From NCBI RefSeq assembly GCF_006715045.1, contig NZ_VFML01000001.1, forward strand, positions 4,804,501-4,868,500: 64,000 nucleotides of DNA, given 5' to 3'. Each line of letters starts with the position of its first letter. Position 1 is the first letter of the stretch. The notes beneath the pieces were generated by a model, which did not search any database, was not told where the DNA came from, and was given only the letters and a program-made list of their open reading frames with translations. Below are positions 16,643-25,850 of the stretch, piece after piece. A program made the position numbers and the translations under genes. This DNA comes from Amycolatopsis cihanbeyliensis. GTDB lineage: Bacteria > Actinomycetota > Actinomycetes > Mycobacteriales > Pseudonocardiaceae.

Positions 16643-17497
16643 ATGACTGCGGTGCCGGAAAAGGTTGGCGTGATCGGCGGCGGGCGGATGGGCGCGGGAA
16701 TCGCGCAGGTGTTCGCGACGGCAGGCGCCGAGGTGGTCGTCGTCGAGGGCGATGCGGGCGCGGCCGATGCCGCCGCCGAGCGGGTCACCACCGGGCTGCG
16801 CCGGGCCGCCGAGCGCGGCAAGCTCGACACCGGCCCGGAGGAGATGCGCGCCAGGGTGCGGGTCGGCACCGATCCCGCCGAGCTCCCGGCGGGGACCGAC
16901 CTGGTCGTGGAGGCGGTCCCGGAGCGCGCCGACCTCAAGATCCAGGTGCTGGCCGCCGCGGAGCGCGCGGTCGGCGGGCACACCGTGCTCGCCACCAACA
17001 CCAGCTCGCTGTCGGTGACCGAGCTCGCCGCCGGACTGCAGGACCCCGGTCGCTTCCTTGGCATGCACTTCTTCAACCCGGTGCCGCCGTCCAGGCTGGT
17101 GGAGGTGGTGCTTCCCGCGGAGAGCACCGAGGAGACCAGGGAGCGGGTGCTCGGCTGGGTGCGCGGCCTGGACAAGACCGCGGTCGTGGTGCGGGACTCC
17201 CCGGGGTTCGCCACCAGCAGGCTGGGCGTGCTGCTCGGCCTGGAGGCGATCCGGATGCTGGAGGAGGGCGTGGCCGACGCCGAGTCCATCGACAATGCCA
17301 TGGAGCTGGGCTACCGGCACCCGATGGGTCCGCTGCGCTCGACCGACCTGGTGGGCCTCGACGTGCGGCTGGCCATCGCGGAGTACCTGCACGGCACGCT
17401 TGGTGAGCGGTTCGCGCCTCCGCGGCTGCTGCGGGACAAGGTGGCAAGGGGCGAGCTGGGCCGCAAGAGCGGCAGGGGCTTCCATGACTGGGACTGA
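16643..17497 (+). CDS. 3-hydroxyacyl-CoA dehydrogenase (PaaH-like)
   Basis: The protein has 284 residues from ATG 16643, with GAGGAG seven bases upstream. VGVIGGGRMGAGIAQVFA is the NAD-binding Rossmann motif. GMHFFNPVPPSRLVEVV carries the catalytic His with its Asn/Pro context, and SPGFATSRL follows. It matches short 3-hydroxybutyryl-CoA dehydrogenases. In the paa pathway this step oxidises 3-hydroxyadipyl-CoA. Its last 14 bases overlap the P450 gene. Confidence 0.88.
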   Translation: MTAVPEKVGVIGGGRMGAGIAQVFATAGAEVVVVEGDAGAADAAAERVTTGLRRAAERGKLDTGPEEMRARVRVGTDPAELPAGTDLVVEAVPERADLKIQVLAAAERAVGGHTVLATNTSSLSVTELAAGLQDPGRFLGMHFFNPVPPSRLVEVVLPAESTEETRERVLGWVRGLDKTAVVVRDSPGFATSRLGVLLGLEAIRMLEEGVADAESIDNAMELGYRHPMGPLRSTDLVGLDVRLAIAEYLHGTLGERFAPPRLLRDKVARGELGRKSGRGFHDWD

Positions 17498-18722
17498 CGT
17501 GTTCGACCCGCGGGTGTTCGCCCGCGGCCTGCCGCACGAGGAGTTCCGCCGGCTGCGGGACACCGCGCCGGTGTGCTGGCAGGACGAGCACGCGGTGCTG
17601 GACTGGCCGGCGGGCCCGGGCTACTGGGCGGTCACCCGGTACGCCGACGTCAAGCACGTGCTGCGCACTCCCGAGGTGTTCTCCTCATGGCTCGGTGCCA
17701 CCCAGATCCGCGATCCCGAGCCGGCGGACCTTGCCTTCATCCGCCGGATGATGCTGAACATGGACCCGCCGGAGCATCGCAGGCTGCGCGGCCTTGCGGC
17801 CGCGGTGTTCACCCGGCGCAGGCTGGAACGCTCGGCCGAACGGATCGCCGAGCGGGCCAGGTCGCTGCTGGACGCGGTGGCCCCGCGCGGCCGCTGCGAC
17901 CTGCCGGTGGAGGTGACCGACGACTTCCCGCTGGCCAACCTCGCCGACCTGCTCGGGGTACCGGCCGCGGACCGTGAGCTGCTGCTGCGCTGGACGAACC
18001 GGGTGATCGGCTACCAGGACCCCGAGCACGCCGAGACCGTGCGGGATGCCGAGGGCAGGCCGGTGAACCCGCGCTCGCCCGCGATGCTGTCCGATATGTT
18101 CGGTTACGCGCGGGAACTGGCCGCGTACAAGCGGAAGCATCCGGGCGAGGACCTGATGACCGCGCTCGTCCAGGCCGAAGTGGATGGCCGCGCGCTGGAC
18201 GACGCCGAGCTGGAGATGTTCTTCTTCCTGGTGGTGATCGCGGGCAACGACACCGTGCGCAGCGCCCTGCCCGGCGGCGTGCTCGCGCTGGCCGAGCATC
18301 CGGAGCAGTACCGGCGGTTACGCGCCGACCCCGGCCTGCTGCCGAGCGCGGTCGAGGAGATCCTGCGCTGGCACCCGCCCGTGCTCAGCTTCCGCCGCAC
18401 CGCGGGCGCGGATACCGAACTGGGTGGCATGCGCATCCGGGAGGGGGACAAGGTCGTCGTGTACCACGCCTCCGCGCACTTCGACGAGCGCGCGTTCGCC
18501 GATCCGTTCCGCTTCGACCTCGGCAGGCGGCCCAACGACCACCTCGCCTTCGGCCAGGGGCCGCACCTGTGTCTCGGAGCCCACTTCGGCAGGCTGCAAC
18601 TGCGGATCTTCTTCGCCGAGCTGCTCACTCGGCTGCCCGAGGTCGGGCTGGACGGCCCGCCGCGGCGGCTGACCTCGAACTTCATCAACGGCATCACGCA
18701 CCTCCCCCTGCGCTGGCGCTAG
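17484..18722 (+). CDS. Cytochrome P450
   Basis: The protein has 412 residues. FGQGPHLCLGA contains the haem Cys. VVIAGNDTVR is the I-helix oxygen-activation motif, and VEEILRW the ExxR motif. It looks like a soluble class I bacterial P450 needing ferredoxin and reductase, none of which is adjacent. MLNMDPPEHRRLR is the conserved C-helix region. It starts inside the dehydrogenase gene, so expression is probably coupled to phenylacetate catabolism, which is unusual. Substrate unknown. Confidence 0.95.
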   Translation: MTGTDVFDPRVFARGLPHEEFRRLRDTAPVCWQDEHAVLDWPAGPGYWAVTRYADVKHVLRTPEVFSSWLGATQIRDPEPADLAFIRRMMLNMDPPEHRRLRGLAAAVFTRRRLERSAERIAERARSLLDAVAPRGRCDLPVEVTDDFPLANLADLLGVPAADRELLLRWTNRVIGYQDPEHAETVRDAEGRPVNPRSPAMLSDMFGYARELAAYKRKHPGEDLMTALVQAEVDGRALDDAELEMFFFLVVIAGNDTVRSALPGGVLALAEHPEQYRRLRADPGLLPSAVEEILRWHPPVLSFRRTAGADTELGGMRIREGDKVVVYHASAHFDERAFADPFRFDLGRRPNDHLAFGQGPHLCLGAHFGRLQLRIFFAELLTRLPEVGLDGPPRRLTSNFINGITHLPLRWR

Positions 18723-18723
18723 C

Positions 18724-18806
18724 GCCCTGAACGTGGCTTTCCGGACGTTGGACGTCCCAATAGGGCCGTTCGCGACGCTGGGCGTCTCGATCGGCACGTT
18801 CAGGGC
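18724..18806. repeat. Composite palindromic intergenic repeat (GAACGTGGC type)
   Basis: The outer arms are GCCCTGAACGTGGC at 18724-18737 and GGCACGTTCAGGGC at 18793-18806. Between them are smaller palindromic blocks such as GGACGTTGGACGTCC. A second copy lies at 22912-22994, inside paaB. Between the P450 and transporter genes it may act as a terminator-like hairpin. Confidence 0.8.
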
Positions 18807-18914
18807 CTTCCGGCGGGAGGTCTGGAACGGCGCCGATGTTGCCTGCGGCGGGTTAGCCTGCGGTGATCATGCGCCGCGCGGACCGGGCGCGGCCCGACCT
18901 CGTTGGGGGAACTC

Positions 18915-19868
18915 GTGTCCAGTCTCCTGCTGCGGATCGCCACCTTCGCCGGCCGCTGGTTCGCCCCGCTCGTTCTGCTCGGTGGGGTGCTCGGCCTGCT
19001 GCTGCCCGAGCAGTCGGCCACCCTCGCCCCGCGGATCCCGCTGCTGCTCGGTGTGATCATGTTCGGCATGGGCCTCACCCTGCGGCCCGGCGACTTCGCG
19101 CTGGTGCTGCGCCGCCCGGTGGTGGTGTTGCTCGGCCTGGTGGCCCAGTACCTGATCATGCCGCTGGCGGCGTGGAGCATCGGCACCCTGCTCGGCCTGG
19201 GGCCACTACTGCTGCTCGGCATGATCCTGGTCGGTTCCGCTCCCGGCGGCACCGCCTCGAACGTGGTGGTCTACCTCGGACGCGGCGATGTCGCCCTCTC
19301 GGTCACCCTCACCTCGGTGTCCACCCTGCTCGCACCGCTGCTGACCCCGCTGCTGGTGCTCTGGCTCGGCGGGTCGACGCTGCCGGTGGACCCCTGGGCC
19401 CTGTTCCGCTCGATCCTGGAGATCGTGCTGGTGCCGATCGTCGCCGGAGTGCTGGTGCGGCTGCTGGCCGGCCGGTTCGTCCGGCGGGTGCTGCCGTACC
19501 TGCCGCTGGTCTCGGTCAGCGGCATCGTCGTCGTGGTGGCGGCGGTGGTCGGGGTGAATGCCGATGTCGCAGCCGGCAGCGGGGTGTTGCTGGTCCTCGC
19601 GGTCGTCGCGCACAACGCCGCGGGCCTGCTGCTCGGTTATCTCGCCGGCCGGATCGCCGGACTGGGGGAGAGTGCCCGCCGGGCGATCAGTATCGAGGTC
19701 GGCATGCAGAACTCCGGGCTCGCGGCCAGCCTCGCCACGGTGCACTTCGCCCCGCTGGCCGCCCTGCCCGCCGCACTGTTCTCGGTCTGGCACAACATCT
19801 CCGGCTCCGCGCTGGCCACCTTCTGGGCGCGAAGGTCTACCCGCGACCGCCGCGGCAAGGTATCGTGA
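18915..19868 (+). CDS. BASS-family (bile acid:Na+ symporter-like) transporter
   Basis: The protein has 317 residues with about nine to ten hydrophobic segments. Typical blocks: IMFGMGLTL, GSAPGGTASNVVVYL and EVGMQNSGLAASLA, the crossover motifs of the BASS family. GTG 18915 is preferred over TTG 18903 because GGGGGA precedes it. Members import organic anions with sodium. Its place between paaH-P450 and paaZ suggests uptake of an aromatic acid such as phenylacetate; this is inferred. Confidence 0.85.
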   Translation: MSSLLLRIATFAGRWFAPLVLLGGVLGLLLPEQSATLAPRIPLLLGVIMFGMGLTLRPGDFALVLRRPVVVLLGLVAQYLIMPLAAWSIGTLLGLGPLLLLGMILVGSAPGGTASNVVVYLGRGDVALSVTLTSVSTLLAPLLTPLLVLWLGGSTLPVDPWALFRSILEIVLVPIVAGVLVRLLAGRFVRRVLPYLPLVSVSGIVVVVAAVVGVNADVAAGSGVLLVLAVVAHNAAGLLLGYLAGRIAGLGESARRAISIEVGMQNSGLAASLATVHFAPLAALPAALFSVWHNISGSALATFWARRSTRDRRGKVS

Positions 19869-19896
19869 ATTACTGAACGTACGGTTGGTAATTCAC
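19865..19896. promoter_or_regulatory. Candidate PaaR operator before paaZABCDE
   Basis: Arms GTGAATTAC and GTAATTCAC are perfectly complementary (9 bp) around TGAACGTACGGTTG. The dyad overlaps the stop codon of the transporter gene and ends 29 bases before paaZ. Its centre resembles the site at 16581. It is well placed for repression of paaZABCDE. Confidence 0.6.
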
Positions 19897-19924
19897 GTCG
19901 GATGACTCGAGGAGGCTGGCCTTC

Positions 19925-21958
19925 ATGGCCCTGCTGCGCAGCTACGTTTCCGGCCGGTGGCACACGCCGCAGGACGCGGGCAGGCCACTGCACGACGCGG
20001 CGACCGGCGAGGAGGTGGCCCGGATCTCCGCCACCGGCGTCGACATGGCGGCCGCGCTGGACCACGGGCGGCGTACCGGCGGCCCCGCGCTGCGCGAGCT
20101 GACCTTCCACCAGCGGGCGGCGCTGCTCAAGGCGCTCGCCTCGGAGCTGCGCGAGCACCGCGAGGAGCTGTACCAGCTCTCCCTGCGCACCGGGGCCACG
20201 CTCGGGGACTCCAAGTTCGACATCGACGGCGGCATCGGCGTGCTGTTCGCCTACGGCAGCAAGGGCAGGCGCGAACTGCCCAACGACACCGTGTACGTGG
20301 ACGGCGCGGTGGAGCCGCTCGGCAAGGGCGGGACCTTCCTCGGCCAGCACATCGCCACCCCGCTGCGCGGCGTGGCCGTGCAGATCAACGCGTTCAACTT
20401 CCCGGTGTGGGGCCCGCTGGAGAAGTTCGCCCCCGCCTTCCTCGCCGGCGTGCCCAGCCTGGTCAAACCGGCCAGCCAGACCGCGTACCTGACCGAGCGG
20501 CTGGTTCGGCTGATCGTGGACTCCGGGCTGCTGCCGGAGGGCACGCTGCAGCTGGTCTGCGGCAGCGCGGGCGACCTGCTGGACCACGTCACCGAGCAGG
20601 ACCTGGTCTCCTTCACCGGCTCCGCGGACACCGCGCAACGGCTGCGCACGCACCCGGCCGTCGTGCGAGGCGCGGTCCGGTTCAACGCCGAGGCCGACTC
20701 GCTCAACCTGTCCGTGCTCGGCCCGGACGCGAAGCCCGGCACCACCGAGTTCGACCTGTTCGTCAAGCAGCTCGTCACCGAGATGACGGTGAAGGCGGGG
20801 CAGAAGTGCACCGCCATCCGCCGCGCTTTCGTACCGGCCGAGCTGGCCGATGACGTGGCCGCGGCGGCCGCCGAGCGGCTGGCCAGGGTGACCGTGGGCA
20901 ACCCGGCTTCCGAGGGCGTGCGGATGGGCGCACTGGCCAGCCTCGAGCAGCGCGAGGAGGTCCGCCGCTCGCTGAAGGCGTTGCTGGACGCGGGCAGCGT
21001 GGTCTCCGGTGACCCGGAGCGGGTGGACGTGGTGGACGCCGACGCCGAGCGCGGCGCGTTCGTCTCCCCGGTCCTGCTGCGTGCCGCTGACCCCGAGCGG
21101 GCCGAACCGCACGAGGTGGAGGCCTTCGGCCCGGTGTCCACCCTGCTGCCCTACACCTCCACCGAGCAGGTCATCGAGCTCGCCGCCCGCGGCAAGGGCA
21201 GCCTGGTCGGCTCCGTGGTGACCGGGGACGCCGAGTTCGCACGGGAACTGGTGCTCGGCGTCGCGCCATGGCACGGCAGGCTGCTCGTGCTGGACGCCGA
21301 GGATGCCAAGGAGTCCACAGGGCACGGCTCGCCACTGCCCGCGCTGGTGCACGGCGGGCCGGGGCGTGCGGGCGGTGGCGAGGAGCTGGCCGGCATCCGT
21401 GGCGTGCTGCACCACATGCAGCGCACCGCGGTGCAGGCGAGCCCGACAGTGCTGGGCGCGGTCACGAATCGCTGGGTGCCCGGCGCGCCGCGGCAGGAGG
21501 GCGAGCACCCGTTCCGCAAGTCGCTTGCCGAGCTGAAGGTCGGGGACACCGTGGTCGCCGGGCCGCGCACGGTGACCCAGGAAGACGTCGACCACTTCGC
21601 CGAGTTCACCGGGGACACCTTCTACGCGCATACCGACGAGGCCGCGGCGCGGGAGAACCCGCTGTTCGGCGGCATCGTGGCGCACGGCTACCTGGTGGTG
21701 TCCTTCGCCGCCGGGCTGTTCGTCTCCCCGGAACCCGGCCCGGTACTGGCCAACTACGGGTTGGAGAACCTGCGCTTCCTCACCCCGGTCAAGCCGGGCG
21801 ACTCGCTGACCGTGACGCTGACCGCCAAGCAGATCACCCCGCGGGTCGATGCCGACTACGGCGAGGTGCGCTGGGACGCGGACGTGACGAACGGCGAGGG
21901 CGAGTCGGTCGCCAAGTACGACGTGCTCACCCTGGTCGCCAAGGAGCAACGCCAGTGA
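19925..21958 (+). CDS. paaZ: PaaZ: ring-opening oxepin-CoA hydrolase / semialdehyde dehydrogenase
   Basis: The 677-residue fusion has an aldehyde dehydrogenase domain (about 1-510) and a MaoC-type hydratase domain (about 530-677). Catalytic Cys295 lies in [12 protein letters not shown] and Glu256 in FNAEADSLN, the same numbers as in the E. coli enzyme. The hydratase carries [15 protein letters not shown] and [13 protein letters not shown]. It opens the oxepin-CoA ring and oxidises the aldehyde. Its stop overlaps the paaA GTG start (GTGA). Confidence 0.95.
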   Translation: MALLRSYVSGRWHTPQDAGRPLHDAATGEEVARISATGVDMAAALDHGRRTGGPALRELTFHQRAALLKALASELREHREELYQLSLRTGATLGDSKFDIDGGIGVLFAYGSKGRRELPNDTVYVDGAVEPLGKGGTFLGQHIATPLRGVAVQINAFNFPVWGPLEKFAPAFLAGVPSLVKPASQTAYLTERLVRLIVDSGLLPEGTLQLVCGSAGDLLDHVTEQDLVSFTGSADTAQRLRTHPAVVRGAVRFNAEADSLNLSVLGPDAKPGTTEFDLFVKQLVTEMTVKAGQKCTAIRRAFVPAELADDVAAAAAERLARVTVGNPASEGVRMGALASLEQREEVRRSLKALLDAGSVVSGDPERVDVVDADAERGAFVSPVLLRAADPERAEPHEVEAFGPVSTLLPYTSTEQVIELAARGKGSLVGSVVTGDAEFARELVLGVAPWHGRLLVLDAEDAKESTGHGSPLPALVHGGPGRAGGGEELAGIRGVLHHMQRTAVQASPTVLGAVTNRWVPGAPRQEGEHPFRKSLAELKVGDTVVAGPRTVTQEDVDHFAEFTGDTFYAHTDEAAARENPLFGGIVAHGYLVVSFAAGLFVSPEPGPVLANYGLENLRFLTPVKPGDSLTVTLTAKQITPRVDADYGEVRWDADVTNGEGESVAKYDVLTLVAKEQRQ

Positions 21959-22899
21959 CTGAACCGAACGACCTGGAACGCCACTTCGAGCACACGCTCG
22001 AGAAGGACCAGCGCCTGGAACCCCGGGACTGGCTGCCGGACGGTTACCGCAAGACGATGATCCGGCAGATCGCGCAGCACGCGCACTCGGAGATCATCGG
22101 CATGCAGCCGGAGGGCAACTGGATCACTCGCGCGCCTTCCTTGCGCCGCAAGGCGATCCTGCTGGCCAAGGTGCAGGACGAGGCGGGGCACGGGCTGTAC
22201 CTGTACTCCGCGGCGGAAACGCTCGGGGCTGACCGCACCGACCTCACCGAGCGGCTGATCAGCGGGCGGCAGAAGTACTCCTCCATCTTCAACTACCCGA
22301 CGCTGACCTTCGCCGACGTCGGGGTGATCGGCTGGCTGGTGGACGGGGCGGCGATCTGCAACCAGGTTCCGTTGTGCCGCAGCAGCTACGGCCCCTACGC
22401 CAGGGCGATGATCCGGATCTGCAAGGAGGAGTCCTTCCACCAGCGGCAGGGCTACGAGCTGCTGATGACCATGATGCGCGGAACGCCGGAGCAGCGGGAG
22501 ATGGTGCAGGAGGCCACCGACCGCTACTGGTGGCCCTCGCTGATGATGTTCGGCCCGCCGGACGGCGACTCGCCGAACACCGAGCAGTCGATGGCCTGGA
22601 AGATCAAGCGGCACACCAATGACGAGCTGCGCCAGCGGTTCGTCGACATGACCGTGCCGCAGGCCGAGGCGCTCGGCGTCACCCTGCCCGATCCGGAGCT
22701 GGCCTGGAATCCCGAGCGCGGGCACTACGACTTCGGTGAGATCGACTGGGGCGAGTTCAAGGAGGTGCTGCGCGGCAACGGCCCGTGCAACACCCAGCGG
22801 GTCGAGTGCCGCCGCCGCGCGCATGAGGACGGCGCGTGGGTGCGCGAGGCCGCCACCGCCCATGCCGCCAAGCACACGACCAGGGAGGCCGCCGCATGA
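21955..22899 (+). CDS. paaA: Phenylacetyl-CoA epoxidase catalytic subunit PaaA
   Basis: The protein has 314 residues. The diiron ligands lie in [12 protein letters not shown] (ExxH) and [14 protein letters not shown] (ExxH), with the first Glu near [13 protein letters not shown]. With PaaC it forms the catalytic core that epoxidises the ring of phenylacetyl-CoA. Starts at GTG 21955 inside the paaZ stop; its own stop overlaps the paaB ATG. Confidence 0.96.
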   Translation: MTEPNDLERHFEHTLEKDQRLEPRDWLPDGYRKTMIRQIAQHAHSEIIGMQPEGNWITRAPSLRRKAILLAKVQDEAGHGLYLYSAAETLGADRTDLTERLISGRQKYSSIFNYPTLTFADVGVIGWLVDGAAICNQVPLCRSSYGPYARAMIRICKEESFHQRQGYELLMTMMRGTPEQREMVQEATDRYWWPSLMMFGPPDGDSPNTEQSMAWKIKRHTNDELRQRFVDMTVPQAEALGVTLPDPELAWNPERGHYDFGEIDWGEFKEVLRGNGPCNTQRVECRRRAHEDGAWVREAATAHAAKHTTREAAA

Positions 22900-23279
22900 A
22901 CCCGCCGGAAAGCCCTGAACGTGGCGATCGCGACGTTGAACGTCGCGAACGTGGCGTTTGGGACGTTGAACGTCCGGAAAGCCACGTTCAGGGTCCCCGG
23001 GCGGGGTGGCCGCTGTACGAGGTGTTCGTGCGGGGCAAGCGCGGGTTGAACCACGTGCATGTCGGTTCGCTGCACGCGGCCGACGACCAGATGGCGCTGC
23101 GCAACGCCCGCGACCTCTACACCCGCCGCAACGAGGGCGTGAGCATATGGGTGGTGCGGGCGACCGACATCACCGCGTCGAGCCCGGACGAGAAGGACCC
23201 GTTCTTCGCCCCGAGCGGGGACAAGGTCTACCGGCACCCGACCTTCTACGAGATCCCCGACGACGTCCCGCATATCTGA
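22896..23279 (+). CDS. paaB: Phenylacetyl-CoA epoxidase subunit PaaB with repeat-encoded N-terminal extension
   Basis: The protein has 127 residues, while PaaB is normally about 90-100. The conserved part begins at about residue 38: [20 protein letters not shown], then [16 protein letters not shown]. The first residues ([20 protein letters not shown] and on) are encoded by a copy of the palindromic repeat seen at 18724-18806, inserted in frame. PaaB bridges the epoxidase core and is structural. ATG 22896 overlaps the paaA stop. The next candidate start after the repeat is not obvious. Confidence 0.92.
   Translation: MNPPESPERGDRDVERRERGVWDVERPESHVQGPRAGWPLYEVFVRGKRGLNHVHVGSLHAADDQMALRNARDLYTRRNEGVSIWVVRATDITASSPDEKDPFFAPSGDKVYRHPTFYEIPDDVPHI
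22912..22994. repeat. Composite palindromic repeat inside paaB
   Basis: Arms GCCCTGAACGTGGC (22912-22925) and GCCACGTTCAGGGT (22981-22994) enclose CGCGACGTTGAACGTCGCG and GGACGTTGAACGTCC. It is the second copy of the element at 18724. It is read through as coding sequence in the 5' part of paaB. Confidence 0.85.
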
Positions 23280-23295
23280 GAGCCAAGCACTGATC

Positions 23296-24177
23296 ATGGC
23301 TTTTGACAACGCCTACGAGGCGATCACCGAGGAGAACGACTCCCGCTGGGCCTTCGGCACCGGATTCGAGGATCCACTGTCCGGTGTGGACACGACCGTG
23401 CCGGGCGGGGTGGACGGATCGGATCTCGCCGCCTACTGCCTGATGCTCGGGGACGACGCGCTGGTCATGTCGCACCGGTTGCAGGAGTGGTGCACGCGGG
23501 CGCCGGAACTCGAGGACGAGGTGGCGCTGGCGAACATCGGGCTGGACCTGCTCGGGCAGGCGCGGTTGCTGCTGGCCAGGGCGGGGAAGGCGGACGGAAC
23601 CGGGCGCGGGGAGGACCATTACGCGTTCCTCCGCGCCGAGCACGAGTTCCGGAACGTGCGGCTGGTCGAGCCGGGCAACGGGGACTTCGCCTACTCGATG
23701 GCGCGGTTGCTGGTGTTCGCCACCTGGAGGCTGTCCCTGCTGAGTGGGCTGACCGGGTCGCGTGACCCGGTGCTGGCCGCGATCGCGAGCAAGGGCGTCA
23801 AGGAAGTCGCCTACCACCGCGACTACGCCGCGCGGTGGGTGGTCCGGCTGGGCGACGGCACCGAGCTGTCCCGGCAGCGTATGCAGGCCGGCCTGGACGA
23901 GGTGTGGCCGCTGGTCGGCGAGCTGTTCGGACCGCACGAGGTCGAGCTGCGGCTGGCCGAGGCCGGGATCGGGGTCGATCCGCGGCCGCTGCGCGCCGAG
24001 TTCGACGAGGTGCTGGCGCGGGTGTTGCCCGCGGCCACTCTGGAGCGGCCGGAACGCGGCGAGCTGGGCCGGGTGGCCGGGAAGGCGGGCCGGGACGGGG
24101 TGCACACCGAGACGATGGGCTACCTGCTGGCCGAGTTGCAGAGTGTGGCGCGAGCCCATCCGGAGGCGACATGGTGA
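23296..24177 (+). CDS. paaC: Phenylacetyl-CoA epoxidase structural subunit PaaC
   Basis: The protein has 293 residues, mostly helical. LANIGLDLLGQARLLL and HEFRNVRLVEPGNGDFAYSM are the family blocks. KEVAYHRDYAARWVVRLGDG contains the remnant ExxH text. PaaC pairs with PaaA as the non-catalytic ferritin-like partner. It starts 16 bases after paaB and ends inside the paaD start. Confidence 0.95.
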   Translation: MAFDNAYEAITEENDSRWAFGTGFEDPLSGVDTTVPGGVDGSDLAAYCLMLGDDALVMSHRLQEWCTRAPELEDEVALANIGLDLLGQARLLLARAGKADGTGRGEDHYAFLRAEHEFRNVRLVEPGNGDFAYSMARLLVFATWRLSLLSGLTGSRDPVLAAIASKGVKEVAYHRDYAARWVVRLGDGTELSRQRMQAGLDEVWPLVGELFGPHEVELRLAEAGIGVDPRPLRAEFDEVLARVLPAATLERPERGELGRVAGKAGRDGVHTETMGYLLAELQSVARAHPEATW

Positions 24178-24671
24178 CCCTCACCGATGCCCGGTCGATC
24201 GCCGAGACGGTGACCGACCCGGAACTGCCGATGATCACGCTGGCCGCCCTCGGTGTACTGCGCGAAGTGTCCGTTGTGGACGGAAAGGTGATCGTGTCGA
24301 TCACGCCCACCTACACCGGCTGTCCCGCGATGGACACCATGCGCGACGACCTGCTGCGGGCGCTGACCGGGGCCGGGTATGCCGAGGTCGAGGTGCGCAC
24401 GGTGCTGCATCCGCCGTGGTCAACCGACTGGATCACCGCGGAGGGCAGGCGCAAGCTGGCCGAGGCCGGTATCGCGCCACCGGGAGCGGCGCCGAAGCGG
24501 GCCGGGGGGCCGGTCCCGCTGAACCTGGCAGCCCCGGTGCGGCTGGTGCGCTGCCCGCGCTGTGACTCGCCGGACACCGAGCTGCTGTCGGAGTTCAGCG
24601 CCACGGCGTGCAAGTCACTGCGCCGGTGTGTCGCGTGCCGGGAACCCTTCGAGCACGTGAAGGAAATCTGA
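24171..24671 (+). CDS. paaD: PaaD, Fe-S maturation factor of the epoxidase
   Basis: The protein has 166 residues. The N-terminal DUF59/MIP18 domain (VTDPELPMITLAALGVLR, YTGCPAMDTM) is linked to the iron-sulphur assembly role of the family. A C-terminal zinc-ribbon CPRC...CKSLRRCVAC follows. ATG 24171 overlaps the paaC stop; the paaD stop shares a base with the paaE ATG. Confidence 0.93.
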   Translation: MVTLTDARSIAETVTDPELPMITLAALGVLREVSVVDGKVIVSITPTYTGCPAMDTMRDDLLRALTGAGYAEVEVRTVLHPPWSTDWITAEGRRKLAEAGIAPPGAAPKRAGGPVPLNLAAPVRLVRCPRCDSPDTELLSEFSATACKSLRRCVACREPFEHVKEI

Positions 24672-25753
24672 TGGGCGTGCCCGTGAAAACCCGCCGCCGT
24701 ACCGGGTTCCACTCGCTCACCGTCGCGGAGGTGCGGCGGTTGTGCGCGGACGCCGTGGCGGTGACCTTCGAGGTGCCACCGGAACTGGCCGCGGAGTTCG
24801 AGTTCCGGCCAGGGCAGTCGCTGACCCTGCGCCGCACCGCGGACGGCCGGGAGGAGCGGCGCAACTACTCGATCTGCGCCCCGGCAGGCGACCGGTTGCG
24901 GATCGGCGTGCGCGAGGTACCGGGAGGGCTGTTCTCCGGCTGGCTGGTGCACGAGGTGCGGCCGGGGGACGAGATCGAGGTGCAGCCGCCTGCCGGGAGC
25001 TTCACCCCGGACCTTGATCAGCCGGGGCACCACGTGCTCGTCGCGGCCGGTTCCGGCATCACCCCGGTGCTGTCCATCGCGGCCTCCCTGCTGCGCAACC
25101 CGGAGGTCCGCGTCACCCTGCTGTACGGGAACCGGCGCGCGGACACGGTGATGTTCGCCGACGATCTCGCCGACCTGAAGGACCGCTGGCCGAGCCGGCT
25201 GGAACTGGTGCACGTGCTGTCCAGGGAACCGCGCGAGGCGGAGCTGTTCACCGGGCGGCTGGACCCGGCCAAGCTGCGCGCACTGCTCGGTGCCCTGATC
25301 CCGGCGGAGCGGGTGAAGCACTGGTGGTTGTGCGGGCCGCATCCGATGGTGACCGGCGCGCGGGAGGTGCTCGCCGAGGCAGGTGTCCCACGCGAAAGGG
25401 TCCACACAGAACTGTTCTATGTGGACGATATTCCACCGGATCCGGTGCGTCGCGAGGAGGTCGAGCCCGAGGGCGGCGGTGGCGAGGTCACCGTGGTGCT
25501 GGACGGCCGCTCCACCACGGTCGCGCTGCCGCCGGACACCACCGTGCTGGAGGGTGCCCAGCGTGTCCGCCCGGACCTGCCGTTCGCCTGCAAGGGTGGG
25601 GTGTGCGGAACCTGCCGGGCGATGGTGGTCGACGGTGAGGTGCGTATGCGGCGCAACTTCGCGCTGGAGGAGTCCGAGATCGCGGCGGGCTTCGTGCTGA
25701 CCTGCCAGTCCCTGCCTGTCAGCGAGCAGGTCGCGGTCGACTACGACGCCTGA
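24671..25753 (+). CDS. paaE: Phenylacetyl-CoA epoxidase reductase PaaE
   Basis: The protein has 360 residues. An FAD-binding domain (RRNYSICAP) is followed by an NAD(P) domain (VAAGSGITPVLSI, WWLCGPHPMV). The C-terminal plant-type 2Fe-2S ferredoxin domain has CKGGVCGTCRA plus a later Cys (LTCQS). It passes electrons from NADPH to the diiron centre of PaaA. It is the last gene of the operon. Confidence 0.95.
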   Translation: MGVPVKTRRRTGFHSLTVAEVRRLCADAVAVTFEVPPELAAEFEFRPGQSLTLRRTADGREERRNYSICAPAGDRLRIGVREVPGGLFSGWLVHEVRPGDEIEVQPPAGSFTPDLDQPGHHVLVAAGSGITPVLSIAASLLRNPEVRVTLLYGNRRADTVMFADDLADLKDRWPSRLELVHVLSREPREAELFTGRLDPAKLRALLGALIPAERVKHWWLCGPHPMVTGAREVLAEAGVPRERVHTELFYVDDIPPDPVRREEVEPEGGGGEVTVVLDGRSTTVALPPDTTVLEGAQRVRPDLPFACKGGVCGTCRAMVVDGEVRMRRNFALEESEIAAGFVLTCQSLPVSEQVAVDYDA

Positions 25754-25850
25754 GCTCCGGCGAGGGCTGAGCAACGCGGGGGATTCCCCGGGGGTGGCCG
25801 GGGGCTGGCCGGGTTCCGGAAGGGGCTGCCAGGGCGTGAGCCTTGCCGGT

